Positions 39,771 through 52,882 of a stretch of DNA of 64,000 nt are shown here, piece by piece. The DNA is from Xiphophorus maculatus (taxonomy: Eukaryota; Chordata; Actinopteri; Cyprinodontiformes; Poeciliidae): assembly GCF_002775205.1 (NCBI RefSeq), contig NC_036443.1, positions 17,894,373-17,958,372 on the forward strand. Reading direction: 5' to 3'. How positions within the stretch are numbered: the stretch's first letter is position 1; every line of letters starts with the position of its first letter. Made by a program: the position numbers and the translations under genes. Under the pieces are notes generated by a model. The model had not been told where the DNA came from, did not search any database, and was given only the letters and a program-made list of their open reading frames with translations.

Positions 39771-40350
39771 ATAAATAAAGGGAGGGTTTAAGGTTGAGCA
39801 GGTTTATGCACCTGCTATGACGTGCTTTTCCACTCCAGCCAGTTAACCAATACTCCGAGGCAGCAAATCCAGGAATCGCGCAGAGAGTTTCCCTTCTTGT
39901 TATGATGCAGACGGGCGAAGAGGCGAAGGATTAATGTTTTTCAGAAAGAGATTTCAGTGAACCTTCAAGGCCTCAAGCTCTTTTCCACCGAAGTAAGTCT
40001 GACGTTGGTATATAGAAGACGACCAGAACCCTCTGGCTATTCTTTTTGGCCTGACAAATAGTAAAGGCATCCAATTTTACCTTTTGGTTACACTCAAATG
40101 TATATTTAAAACAGAGGGTTCAAATTCCGATAATGATCCCCTAACAAGTCCTACCGGTTGTCCGACACTCAATAGGAAGTGAACTTCAGCGTCGAGCTGC
40201 GGCTGCTGTCTGTCTGCGGGGAGGGATTCGGTCGCTGGGATGACTCCGTCCTTCCACCTCACCGGCTCCGCATAAAAACCTAAAAAAAAAAAATTAAAAA
40301 AAAAACGCCAAGGAATGCTTATATTGAACAACATGTATTTCTCGACAAGG
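39770..40350 (+). promoter_or_regulatory. Candidate ggt7 promoter and noncoding exon 1
   Basis: This stretch has more GC and CpG than its surroundings and ends at a strong donor (AAGG/GTAAGTG at 40351). The next plausible acceptor is CTAATTCAAG ending at 40950, just ahead of the coding exon. If spliced this way, the exon carries an ATG at 40332 whose frame overlaps the ggt7 start out of frame (a possible upstream ORF). Inference from splice motifs only. Confidence 0.4.
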
Positions 40351-40990
40351 GTAAGTGTTATTGCCTCACACCAATGCTCTTAGAATCAGAATATATGGAA
40401 AGATGCGTTAGCTTGTAGCAGCGCGGTAAATAAACAGCGCACGAATTTAACCTCGGGAGTTTTAACAGGCAATAACGCTGTTGTTTCTATTAATAACGAA
40501 CTCTTTTGTTACTTGACTTTTCCAGGAAACATGTTGTCTTATTTGCAAACATTTGCTTTAGGCGTCTTGTAGTTTATTAAATCCTACAAGACGCAGCTGA
40601 TCGTAGCTGTATTAAAGGAAACTGCTTGTCTAAAACTAGTCGGTCAATCTGCATGTTTGTTTTTATGTCCAGGTGGAAGGAAAAGCACCATCATTGGAGC
40701 TACACACGTGTGCTTTGGCCTAATGAAACGTTTCCCAATTAGACCCGGCTGCAGTGATCTAGATGTGCCACAATCACACTTAAAACTACAAATCCCTGCA
40801 GGATTGGGATATCATGAGAATTTAAAGAAGCTGCAGGTTCCGGATTTGCAGTCCCTAAAAAGAGGAAATCCATAAATTTCTCATTATCTTTTCTTTTATT
40901 ATTATTATTATTTTTTTTTTACAAACATGTATTTCTTGGCCTAATTCAAGAATTTAGAAAACAGAGTCAGCACAAGATCCACTGCAAGTC

Positions 40991-43900
40991 ATGCACAACC
41001 CTGCTCCAGAAGCTGTGGCAGCCTATCCGGGTGGAAGTGGGGTGGACAAGGATGCCAACCCAGAGACAACCTTGGGGAGCGCCTACTCTCCGGTGGACTA
41101 CATGAGCATCACCAGCTTCCCCCGGCTGCCGGAGGATGATGTGACGTCTGGAGAAAACACCCTGAAGTCCCGCAAAGAAGATGACAACGTCCTGAGCGAG
41201 CAAGACACAGGTAGGACTCAGGAAGTCACGTCAGGAATCATTATGCAAAATACTTCCTAGTTGAGCTTATCTTGCCTGTTCATTTAAATCTGTGGTTAGA
41301 AGCATTGCTTTTTTTTTTTTTGTGAAACACTCTTTCCTCTTCTTTCCCACTTGTGGCTGCTTTTCATTTACGCTTTACTCATCTCAGACCCAGATCTGTT
41401 TCTGAAGTCGGCTCGCCTGCAGCGTCTCCCGTCCTCGGCCTCAGACTTGGCCGGCCACGATGTCGCCTCGCTGCGGGAGACCACTGTCGACCCTTTCACA
41501 GAGGAGTGCGCCTGTCAGCGGGACGGGCTGACGGTCATAATCACGGCCTGTCTCACCTTCGCTACTGGGGTCACTGTTGCCCTCATCATGCAGATCTACT
41601 TTGGCGATCCGCAGGTACTGGTCTATTGCTGCTTCCTGCTCATTTAATGCCAACAGCGTTGCATCACTTCTGTTTCTGTGAAATGAATAATTAAGAGATT
41701 ACGGTGTGTATCTGCTTGTCTACACTTGTATACGCCTTTTCATAAAAAAAAAGGTGTGATGAATATGCTTCCTTCCGTTGTCTTTTTTATGTTTTCAGGT
41801 CTTTAACCAGGGAGCGGTGGTGACAGATGTAGCTCAGTGTACATCTCTGGGGTTTGAGGTTTTGGGGAAGCAGGGGTCCAGTGTGGATGCTGCCATCGCT
41901 GCTGCTCTCTGTTTGGGAATTGTACACCCTCACACCTCTGGCATTGGGGGGTGAGTTACTTAAACTTAACAGTGAAAACACAGCAACATAAAGATTAAGG
42001 AACATCACAGGAAGACCAATAACAAAGTTTTGGTGAGGCTTAAAGAACATTCAGGCTATAAAACATTATAACAAGCTTTTCATATCTAACTAAGTGACAT
42101 GCAGTCCATCATCTGAGTATAGGAAGAGACTGCAAACGTACCGTCCAGCCTAAATTGACTGTCAGGGAAGGAGAGCATTAATCAGAGAAGCGGCAAAAAG
42201 GCCAATGGTAAAGCTGAGCTAAGCTGCAGAGATTTACAGCTCAGGTGAGAGAATTTGATGATTGGACAATTGTTAGTCAAGCACTCCACAGATCTGGGCT
42301 TCATTATTGAAGAATAGCAAAAATAAAGCCACTGTTGAAAGAACAACATAAGAAGCTTTGTTTGTACTACTTCGCCACAAGGCATGTAGTGGGCATAGCA
42401 TGTATGAGGCCAAAATTGAATGTTTAAAAACAATAATTATACAATCAGCACTACTTTTTATTGGTTCATCACATGCTTTATGTTTGCCTCTGTCAGCCAA
42501 CTTAATCATTATGCTGGCTTGAATGTCTGCGTTGTGGTCTTTTGATGTGTAGTGGTGGCGTTATGTTGGTGCACAACATTCGTAAGAATGAGACAAGAGT
42601 GATTGACTTCAGAGAGACGGCGCCATCTGCCATTCAGGAGGACATGCTGCTCTCAAACCTTGACCTTAAAGTACGTTTTTCTTCTTCATGTCAGCCTGCT
42701 AGAAGTGAGAGATAAAGGTCTGCAGTTGCTCTCTGCTGCCTCTAACATGTTGTTTATTTTTTTCAGTCAGGGTTGCTAGTGGGAGTTCCAGGGATGCTCA
42801 GTGGGATGCATCAGGCTCACCAGCTCTATGGCAGGTAAAATTATTTGTTAAATTTGTTACAAGCCATTATATTTTGCATATCTCCATTAATTTCATTTTT
42901 TCTGTTGAAATTCTTTTAATAAAACAAAATATTTTGCTTTTATTTTAGGGTTTTTTTATGTGTTAAGTTAACTGTAACAATATGTTTTTAAGCTGTCACG
43001 TTAGCATGACTATTAAGTTGTTTGCTGACTTAATATTTTGTTTTGCTAGGATACCATGGAAGGATGTTGTTTCCATGGCAGCAGATGTAGCCAGAAATGG
43101 ATTCAACGTTACTCACGATCTGGGTAATTACAGATTATTATCATGCCAGACCCCGGGTGCAACTAATTGTCCTTACAGTTGCTCCTTTCTGCAGACAGAA
43201 GCAAGGCACCATGTTTCTCTCAAACAACATAAAGTGAAGGCACACAAACTTTAGCTGTAATCTCACCTCTCTCTCCCTTTCATTTGTTTATTGTTTTGCA
43301 GCTGAAGCTGTGAATAAAGTGAAGAATAAGAGCGTGTCGGATGCATTTCGGGATTTGTTCCTCCCCAACGGTCAGGCTCCAGTTTCCGGACAGTTCACCC
43401 GACGCCTTGATTTAGCAGACATTTTGGACGCGGTTGCAGACAAAGGAATATCAGAGTTCTACACTGGGAAGCTGGCACAGGAAATGGTGGCTGCAGTAAG
43501 GAAGACTGATTTCTGTCTGATTATAATAGCAGTCAAGAATTTTGCATAGTGTCCATACAAGATGAGTTTTGTTCTGCAGACATCAAAAGTCTAGTTGTAC
43601 CTTCATTTTATTGTATCATTTTATTTTTTTTATTGAACACTAATGTCAAAATGGAATTAATGTTGATAATATGGTTATTACTGGTTGCACAGGAATATCA
43701 TAAACAAAAATGATATTACATTTTCTATATAGCCTGTAGTTTAACACATTTAAAATACACTGTTGTGTTGCATCATGCTCTAAAGAAAGTTAAAGACTTT
43801 GGCAGCTTTCAATGTTAACTCTACTGATTGTGCAGCTTTGATGAATAAGATGCAGATTAACCTTGTACAGATGATTTGAGGACAACTTTTCTGCATTAAC

Positions 43901-46900
43901 GCTCCAGAAAGTTTAGTTTTGTCTCATCTGACCAAAGCACTTTTTTCCCATGTTTGCTGTCTCCTCTTCATGGCTTATGACAAACTCCAAACAGGACTTC
44001 TTGTTGCTTTATTTTGACAATAACTTTCTTCTTACCCCATAAACTCCAGATTTATGGAGTGCTTAACTCACAGTTGTGTCGTAAACAAATTGTCCCACTT
44101 GAAATACTGATCTTCATCCCAACTCTGTAATCTTATTGCTTCTGATGGCAGTCGACTTAATTAAGCAATATCAATGGAAAGGTGGCTGAATACATAGTTT
44201 TGATACAAAAAAGCTGTTGTACAAGGATGTATCATTTTCCTTTCTCATTGTTGATCTCTGCTCTATTGGTCTGTCACATAAAACCCCCGCCGAACAGTGG
44301 GATTTGATAATTGACTTTTCAATAAAATGACCCACACTGGGCTGAATAAATATCAGCGTATTAGAAACAAGCAAACCACTGATCAGTTGATATTGTCACT
44401 CAGCTGATTCAGTGACTCTGACTTGACCTTTAAAAGTACACTCCCTGGTGTTAAGCTGTGTGTTTGATTAGCGAGGCACTAACACACTGGAAAAAGACTT
44501 TAGCTCGATGATAGATAACATAGTGCTGCCAGATGCAAACACTGGAAAATCTTGTTCCTCATCACCATCTTGAAAGGTTTGTCTCTTACCGCAACTTGAC
44601 AGAAGTAATATACTTAAATTTAACTGTTCAAATATGTTTCGTAAAAGCCAGCAATATAAGCATATTTAACCTAATTCTAGCTTTGTAATAGGTGAAGGCA
44701 AAAGATGGCGTGCTGATGGAGAAAGACTTTGGAGACTACAGCACTGTCATACAACAGCCAGTGGAAATCACCTATCAAGGTAAATGCTCCTTATAACCCA
44801 TCTGAGCAGATGGAGAGACACTTTCAAGTACAATATTCACTTGACCTGGTATGAACACTTTTTTCTACCAGTCCTCTTATGTTTCCTGGATGATTCTAGA
44901 ATGAGCTAAATGTCCGTTCTTGACTTTGGCAGAAGTGTCATTGATGCTCTTTTGGACCTGAAGTGACCTGTTTTTAGTCTAGGAATCCAAATTAAATTCA
45001 AACACTGATCTTATTTAGTAACTACATATTTTAGCCCCTTTTATTATTTGATTTGTTCGTGTTTGATATCATCATGTCTTTAATATTGTGATCTGTTGGT
45101 GTTTTTGAAGGACATCATATCATGGCCGCCCCGGCCCCACATGCAGGTGTTGGATTGATCACTGCACTCAATATTCTTGAAGGCTACAATATTACGAACC
45201 AAGTGCCCAGAAGTAGCACCTACCACTGGATTGCAGAGGTAAATAATTATACATATATGTACGTATTTTTTAATTCTGATTATAGAGTATAACCACTTTG
45301 CATGCTGGATTGATTTCTGTGTTTTCTTCTGTTTTATTTGACAATAACCTCCCCAGGCTGTGAAGATAGCATTGGCCCTTTCTAGTGGACTGGGAGACCC
45401 TATGTTTAACGATTCTGTCTCAGAAATTGTTGATAAGATGCTGAGGTACAAATGAATCCACCTTGTAAGAAGCCAAATTAGTCTCTCTCTTAGTAAAACA
45501 TCAGTACAGAACCTCTTCTCTTTGGTCTTCCAGTAAACCAGAGGCTTCCCAGCTCCGAAAGATGATCAACGACTCCCAAGCTTTCTCTGTCAACCATTAC
45601 ACTTCATCATTTCCAATGAAGGACGGCGCAGCAGCTGCACAGGTCATGGTTATGGGCCCAGATGACCACATTGTGTCAGTCGTCAGGTACGTCTTATTGT
45701 CAGTTTGATAACAAAAAAACACCCAAATTGTTAAAGTTGCAACACGTTGTATTTTTATTTTCTTTTAGCTCACTAAATAAACCATTCGGCAGTAGGATAG
45801 TGACTTCGTCAGGTATTCTTCTAAATAGCCAGATCCTGGACTTTTCGTGGCCTAATGAAACACTGAGCTCATCACCTAACCCTGTATGTATAACCTTCGG
45901 CTTGACCTACTTCTTCATTAAATTATTTGTTGCACCATCTTACGGCTCTTATCTTTATGTTTTCCTTGTTGTTGCAGCATAACCTCATTGAGGCTAGAAA
46001 AAGACCCATGTCCTTCCTGATGCCCACAGTGGTGAGGCCAGCCGTGGGATTATGCGGCACATATGTGGCCGTTGGATCTTCCAACGGAGAGAAGGCCCTC
46101 AGCGGCATCACACAGGTTAAATATTCGCCTTTTAGTCCTGTTACACATAGAGCTCTCTCATAAAATTTATATTTTATTACAGTTCATGTAATTCCTCCAC
46201 AGGTACTTATGAATGTTCTCTCTTTGCGCAAAAATATGAGTGACAGTTTAGCGTATGGCAGACTCCACCCACAGCTGGAGGACAACATACTCCTGGTGGA
46301 CGGTGAGTTTTTCCTCTTTTGTCAGGTTGGGCACAAACATCGTGATACTTACTCTTTAAGCCAGTGTCAAGGTATCATATCGGGATTAGCTAGAAAAGTT
46401 AAAATGTATGTTTAGGAATAAGTTGAGTCTTTTCAGTCAAGTGTTATGTTCAATTTAACATGTTCAGAATGATTAATTTGTCTCCACAAACATTAACCTC
46501 TCCTTCTCTAAGCATGTACTGTTGCAAATTGTTACTTTTATCTGCATAATTTATTATGCAGTCTATGTAAAGTAGAAGCTTGACTCTGGCAAACAAAAAC
46601 ACCAAGTGTCTGTGTCTATACCAGCAGTTACCAGAGCTAAGCAAAATGTTGAAACAATTTTAAATGCTTTTATTAACTTTTTCAGATGTTTAGACTTTCT
46701 GGGATCTTACATAAATTTTTGTTTTTCTGAAGTATAAACATGACATGAGACTGAGACCCATGTATCTGTTCTGTAGGTTGGACAGTAACCCATATTTATC
46801 TTTCCACCATACACACAGAGAGCAGGATGTATCATAGATAAGAAAATATCAACAAACATCACGGTTATAAAACTGCAGCACCTGTCTACAGCTATTAACT

Positions 46901-47721
46901 GGTTTCCATATGCGGGTCTTTCCTGTCATATCACATGCAAACACACCGATTAACTATACCTTACTGGGACTAGAAGAGTAATGCACTGTGGTCAGCTGAG
47001 AACAAACTTCAGCTTTTTAGCACTCAAACACTCCAGATTGATCTGGCTTGAAACAAATAATTTGTATGTAGAATAGCACCACAGACCATTAAATATGGTG
47101 GGGGATCTGTTATGGTGTGGGCCCGTTTCTCTTCCAAAAGCTGTGGAAACCTTGTTTGACTGCACAACAGGGATTATTTAAAATACCAGGAACTTTCAAA
47201 TGGAAAGGTAGGATATTGTGCCAGAAAATAGAAAATGGGTCATCATATGGTCTTCTGGTGAAATTTTCATCCTTAACACATGGCCATATAAGCTCAGAAA
47301 TGTAACAAAAAAGTGTGCCTTATCTTAAAAGCTTTGTTTCAGATTATGCTCCACCACTAAAAGATTAACTTATTTGAAGGCAGGGTTGTCATAAAAGTGT
47401 CCAATAGTGTAAAATACCTCATAGAGACACACAATCCAAACAAGTTGTGATTGCTACACCCACTGTGAGTGTTATATTTGAGCCACATAAAAAAAAATAT
47501 CTTAACCTTCTTGTCGTGTTCTTTTTTCTTTTACTTTACCTGCTACAGCTGAGTTTTTAAAGGACGATGTGGAGCTGCTGGAGGCAAAAGGGCACAATGT
47601 CGAATGGAGGGACGTTCTTTCGTTGGTGGAGGGAACACGGAGAACCAATGATCTCATCACCGGGGTGAAAGATCCCCGCAGTGCTGATGCCTCCGCCCTC
47701 ACTATGTCCAACATGCCTTAG
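40991..47721 (+). CDS. ggt7: Gamma-glutamyltransferase 7 (GGT7/GGTL3), 15 coding exons
   Basis: GGT7 is a single-pass type II membrane member of the gamma-glutamyltransferase family; whether it has transferase activity is uncertain. Exons: 40991-41210, 41388-41614, 41799-41950, 42553-42670, 42767-42834, 43050-43123, 43302-43495, 44692-44779, 45111-45238, 45357-45445, 45534-45686, 45769-45883, 45978-46115, 46203-46302, 47549-47721. All phases agree and give 678 residues (human about 662). The N-terminal cytosolic tail contains the GGT7 hallmark AYSPVDYMSITSFPRLPEDD. A membrane helix lies at about residues 120-144 (TVIITACLTFATGVTVALIM). The ectodomain has the family blocks SSVDAAIAAALCLGIVHPH, SGIGGGGVML, IDFRETAPSA (substrate Arg retained), FGSRIVTSSGILLN and LMPTVVRPAVGLCGTY. 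The ATG is preceded by an in-frame TAG at 40955-40957. The position of the catalytic Thr is Ala (about residues 485-488). Possible noncoding exon 1 ends at the donor 40350/40351. Confidence 0.96.
42130..42430 (+). mobile_element. Degenerate Tc1-like fragment in ggt7 intron 3
   Basis: AGCTGCAGAGATTTACAGCTCAGGTGAGAGAA and GTTAGTCAAGCACTCCACAGATCTGG are the same family as the copies near 8680 and 9810. Sequence before it has CGTCCAGCCTAAATTGACTGTC, typical of the family's flank. Confidence 0.5.
43900..44350 (-). mobile_element. Degenerate Tc1-like fragment in ggt7 intron 7
   Basis: GTTTTGTCTCATCTGACCAAAGCACTT followed by CATGTTTGCTGTCTCC is the reverse complement of a Tc1 transposase region. 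A clear terminal repeat was not found. Confidence 0.42.
46950..47330 (+). mobile_element. Degenerate Tc1-like fragment in ggt7 intron 14
   Basis: AAATATGGTGGGGGATCTGTTATGGTGTGGGC reads as K-YGGGSVMVW, a Tc1-type transposase block, but of a different subfamily from the other copies. It explains why this intron (46303-47548) is long. Confidence 0.5.
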
Positions 47722-47800
47722 TGCATTACTTCTTCCTTACTGCAACAGTAAGAGAAGTGGTTTTTAATGACGAAGAAAGGAGGCTGCTTAATAAATAAAA
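47722..47800 (+). other. ggt7 3' UTR with polyadenylation signal
   Basis: AATAAA occurs at 47790-47795, about 70 bases after the ggt7 stop, and is followed by a second overlapping AATAAA-like repeat. A short 3' UTR is plausible; later signals would also be possible. Confidence 0.5.
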
Positions 47801-49980
47801 CAACAAGCTAATCCGATCTGCAATCATCTAACAGCAGAAACACATGCAGGTTTCCCTGAACTAACATGGTACAAATCTGACCCTCTTTTAGAATATTAAA
47901 TTGGAATCCACTTTAATGTTGAAAGTAGTGCACCTCCTCTCAAAACCTCAAGGACCGTCCTAGCACAGTGTACCCTCTTGTAAAAGTACACACCCATCCC
48001 AGAAATGGCTTAAAAGTCAGCTGCTTGTATTATACACAGTAATGTAAAGTTTATTATTGAATCAAAGTGAAACAGAAGCATGAGCGGTTGGTGAAGTTAT
48101 TTGTCCGAAGGTGGCGAAATGGGAACAATTTTTTTTTTTACTATTTTAGTTCCCGAGTTTTGCACTAGAAATGGCTTTCAGGAATTATGAGTGAAATTCC
48201 TTCAGAAAATAATCAGTCTTTTGCAAGGATTCGTTGGAAAAATGAAGGGGTATGCCAGACCAAAAAGTCAACATTTATAACATATTTGAATCACCTTCGC
48301 TTACTTTGTGATTGCACATAACCACCTAGAGCTTAGTGGAAACGTTTACACCTGTTACAAATCCTTGCTACATCTCACCTGAGAAGGAGTGTCTCAGACT
48401 AAACTAACAACCTCCCCTCCTCTTTCTGTGGCATGTAACTGTGATTCGATGTTACTTGGTGAAGCTGCTGGAACTGGAACTGTTGCGTTGATTTTTTGGG
48501 ACCATGCTACAGACTAGAGTGCATCCGGAAAGTATTCAGATAACTTCACTTTCTCTACTATTTCTTATGTTACATCCTTATTCCAAAATTGTGTCAATTT
48601 AATCTCTTTGCTCAAAAACCTACACACACCCCATTATGGTAGTGTGTTTCCAAATTTATGACCAGCAAATTCTTGGTTTTCTAATTTTTAAACAGAAATA
48701 GAAAACCAAGAAATCACATTTCCAAAAGTATTCACAGCATTTGCTTAATACTTTGTTGATTCCCTTTTGGCAGTGATGACAGCCTAAAATCAGTATCTGC
48801 CTATCTTTAGGCAATTCAGCTCATTCTTTGCAGTTCTTCTCAAGCTCCATTATGTTGGATGGGAGACGTCTGTGCAGCCATTTTCAGATCTCTGCAGAAA
48901 TGTTCAGTCTGATTCAAGTCTGGACTCAGACAATTCTTATTTTTTGGTTTTCTTTTGTTTTTTTTAATGCAAAACTCTCTAAAACGTTTTTCTACATTGT
49001 CATAATGGAGTATTTGCATGTAGAATTTTGAGGAAAGACATACATTTAAAACAATTTGGAATAAGGCTGTAACACAATAAGATGTGGAAAAAGTGAAGTG
49101 CTGTGAATACTGTACGGATGCACTGACACTGATAAGTTGTTACATACAATTTTAGACTAACTTCTGCTCTTTTCTCTTCTTATCAAGATATTTTTATTAA
49201 GTTCCACAGGTCTTAGATATCAGTAAGTGTTTGATGAGTGCAATTAAACTAATCCTGTAGACACTGAATATTTTAATTTTCTTAATTTGAAGGTTATGTG
49301 GCTGGATTATCTCTAAATAATTTAATGTGATTTCTGTTTTTAAGTTAATGTTTATTTGACTGTATACATTATTATCATTTATATAGTTTTAATAACACAT
49401 ACCAATCAGTGCATCTTATTTGTGTACCGGTGCAATTGTATTAGATTGTATTTAAGGTATGAGCAAAATGTTTTTGCATACTTTATCACTGAAATATAAA
49501 TGCCAATCTCAACTAGTTGGATCAGTTTTGGTCTTTCATCTTTTTTGGGTGCGATGCGGTGCGGATACATTTGCACATCTGATGTCTGGGCAAACAGTTA
49601 GCAGTCATCCGGCCAAACAATAAAAAAAATGTTTAACTAGTTCTATCTTTTTCTGTTTTTTATTTAAATAAGATTTTAAAATGGGCTAGGGTTTCATATG
49701 GATGGCCGCATAAACAGAGAAACCTGTGACTGTGAAAACGGGGCAGCAACAATAATGACTAAGTTTTGATTTAATAATTTCGATTTTTCAACATTTTAAC
49801 CTCTGCTAATCTCATGTTATTTGTTCCCCTGTCCCATTGTATGCTCATATTTCATATTTTTTGGGGGGAGACTTTCTAAAAAAAAGTGATTGTCAAGAAT
49901 TGCCATCAACATTAATTCTGATCCATTTTTATTTTTTGTCATTAAAAAGCCATCAAAAAGTTTTTAACCCCGTGAAAATT
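47800..49980. other. ggt7-ncoa6 intergenic region
   Basis: About 2.2 kb holding the Tc1-like element at 48515-49124 and otherwise AT-rich sequence with no recognisable gene. Confidence 0.45.
48515..49124. mobile_element. Tc1/mariner-like non-autonomous element between ggt7 and ncoa6
   Basis: The ends AGTGCATCCGGAAAGTATTC and the reverse complement of the right end AGTGCATCCGTACAGTATTC are clear inverted repeats, and the following CACTTCACTTT is also shared. A TA precedes the left end; the right TA is lost. No transposase frame remains. Confidence 0.72.
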
Positions 49981-50470
49981 GGATTCACAGTTTATGAATA
50001 AACATTTGAAGGGATTGCAACTGCAGGGAAGGAAAGGCGCATTTAACACTCGTACAAGACATCAAGATGGCGAAAATAATATTTAAAAACATAAAATAAC
50101 CAGACACACACGAGGGTTAAATAAAGCAAATTGTAGTGAGTTATTTTTTTTAACGACGTTGTTCAATCTTTTATCACAACTGTAGTTTTATTTTGGAAAG
50201 CATCATCGGAAGTCGTTCTGTTAACCTGCTAACGAGAATCATGTTTTGTTAGCCTTCCTAGCAAGCAGATTTCAACTGGTTAACCATATTTCCTCACGAT
50301 TATGTGTGGTAAGGTGTTTCGCTCCTACTAATTGTAAGGTGTAGAAATTTAAAATAAGTGATTTTTTTCAGCTAAGCGTAGGCGCTTCAATGGATTCGTG
50401 ATGAGTTTACCTTTTCTGTTAGCTGGCTAGCGGCCGCTAGCTGGAATTAGCTGTAGTTGACGGAGACGGT
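49980..50470 (+). promoter_or_regulatory. Candidate ncoa6 promoter/5' noncoding exon region
   Basis: A CAAGATGGCG YY1-type motif lies at about 50064-50073 and a 16-bp palindrome with a NotI core at 50426-50441. Possible donors (GAGACG/GTAGG near 50470) follow. The coding exon's acceptor is GTGACGGCAG ending near 53510. The 5' exon structure cannot be fixed from sequence alone. Confidence 0.35.
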
Positions 50471-51562
50471 AGGATGAACAGTTTTGACTTCCAGTTTGTA
50501 TATTTTTAAGATGCATCACCTAAAACGTAAAGATGTGGGGTGTGGACAGTGTCTGCCCTTGGTTGAATGTGCACAAGGACAAATGAAACTGTATGTGAGC
50601 GTTTCCGTCGGGAATTTCGTTACCTTATATTTGCGTTAAGGCCCATACTACTGCTGGGCCCCATCAACATCATTCAATCAAGCTGGACCTCGTTTAAAGT
50701 GCTCCATTTAAACCGTGTGATATTAACTGGCTGGGGGTAGAAACCACACTACACTTGACATCGATAAAAGACGCCTCTAAAATTGGGATATATCTGCTTT
50801 GATAGACTGAACATCACCGGTCAAATTGATGTGACCTACAGGTGTGTTTAGTGTGTGCGCTGCTTCCGTCATAATGTGATATTAAGTTTTTCTTCTTGCT
50901 TTCATGATTGAGAACGGACTGTGTACATTAAAAACAACACATGTCCATTCGTTTTAAATGTGCAAAATGTTTCACTGACTCTTAATTTCCCCATGTGGCC
51001 CCTCTTTGGGAATTGGGAACATTTAAAAAGAAACAACTTACTGTAGACACAGTTCTATACGCTGTTTGAAACTTTATATGTGGCAGACTTATCTAAGTTT
51101 AGAGGTAATTTAGTCAAATATTTCCAACCTTTGAGTGTCAACAATGCTCGTTTAAATGCACAATTATGTTTAAGTTCACATTCAGTGTAGATTTTGGCCC
51201 ATAATTTAGTCCAGTATTTGTGATTTTCACTCGTATCATCCATAGTCCAAAAAGTCAATATATTTTGGCATTAAACATGAAAATTCCTGACACCTGGAAT
51301 ATAACAGGTGGTTCTTATTGCTTCTCAGTCCTTTGCCACATCAGTACCACACACACTGGTATCACTATTACAATATATTTGCACCCATAACTGTCTGTGA
51401 GGTGGCAGAAGAGGGATTCAACACTTTTTTTTGTTGCTAAAGAGAATAATGTGGAAATTAAAGTAGCAACACCCATCGATTTTACTACAGAAAAACTGGA
51501 CAGCTTTAGTTACTAATCCAGGAGCGTTGTATTCTTTTTTTTAAGTATTGTGCCTCCTTTAA

Positions 51563-51694
51563 TGCTGCCTGGCTACCTGGGCCAGGCAGCAGGTAGCAAC
51601 CCAACCAATCGACCTGCTAATATCAACATGTTGTGCTTGCATTACTCTAAAAAGAGCAACACAGCAAACGGGTAATGTAGCCCCGTTTGCTGTG
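51563..51694. repeat. Two adjacent perfect hairpins
   Basis: Hairpin 1: TGCTGCCTGG (51563-51572) and CCAGGCAGCA (51582-51591), 10-bp stem, 9-base loop. Hairpin 2: CACAGCAAACGGG (51660-51672) and CCCGTTTGCTGTG (51682-51694), 13-bp stem, 9-base loop. They lie in the presumed ncoa6 5' intron. Confidence 0.8.
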
Positions 51695-52882
51695 ACTTAA
51701 ATTTTAAGTCTTTGTTTTAAAATCGAAATAATGACGATCGAACTTTATGCATAAACTGGAAACTGCTTCCCTTCAGAGGCTGTGTGTAAGGCAGAGCAGA
51801 TCTGTTAACACAGTGCATGTGGGTCATCTGAAACTTCATCAGCAAATCTCTTGAGGAACAGAAAATGAGCAGATCTACGGCTTCAGCCATCACACTTAAG
51901 TCTACCAGTACACATTTGTTTGATATCCAAAAACTTGGCAAAGAAAGATATATTTACTAAATAAGATTTTTTTTAAAATCAGGTGATAAAAAATACCCAC
52001 TGACTTCGGGCACAGAAATAAAAACTGGTCAATTGATTTCTTACTTTTAGATTTTTGGGTGATTGAAAGCAATTAAAGGAAATGTGCAAATTCTGTGAAA
52101 CCTAACATAATAACCCAACCATGTCGAGGATTCCCTAGTAGGATATCAGACAGACAGACAAAAGATAAAAATTGTATCTTTTTAGATTGCTAATTACTTA
52201 AAGAAATATAGTCCAATAACAATAGAAATTCATCTTTCCTTTTGTATGCATTTAAGCACAAAAAGAAAACATTTCCTTCCATATTGTTATAATATCTAAG
52301 TCTATTTTGCTGCTCTGATATGGTGGCCATGTTCTGACTTTAGAGGACATTGAGTACATATTGAGTTCAGGTTTAGGATTAAACCAGTGTTAATGCTGTA
52401 AGCCGTGCAGGAAAAATGAGGGATGTATGTATAACCTTTTACAAGTATGTGCTAATTGTATTCCAACTACTTGAGAAATGTTGAGTACTCAGAACTGTGC
52501 AGAAGGTTTTTCGTCTGAGCTGTTGAGCAGCTCGATAGTGGAAAAAAGTGAGTGTGACGATTGTTGCATATTGATACTAATTGCAGTTAAGGCACAATTG
52601 CACTGGTGTTTTTTTCCTTCTGTCATGAAACTGCTCATTCGTCAATTCTTTATTTTTGGTCAATAAAATCGACATCTGCTCCAAGGGTCTAGGGTCCAGA
52701 GTCCGTCCTTCTGGTCAAATATAATATCGGAATCTCTGGCCACTGATAAATTGTAGCCTACCAAGTATGTCATTCATTCAGTCCCTTACTTTGTTATAAA
52801 CTCTTTGTTTTTAGCCCACCTCCCCTAAATTAGGTCGTTTGATGTATTTTTAGTTTTTGTGAAGCATTTTGTGGTTTTTACC

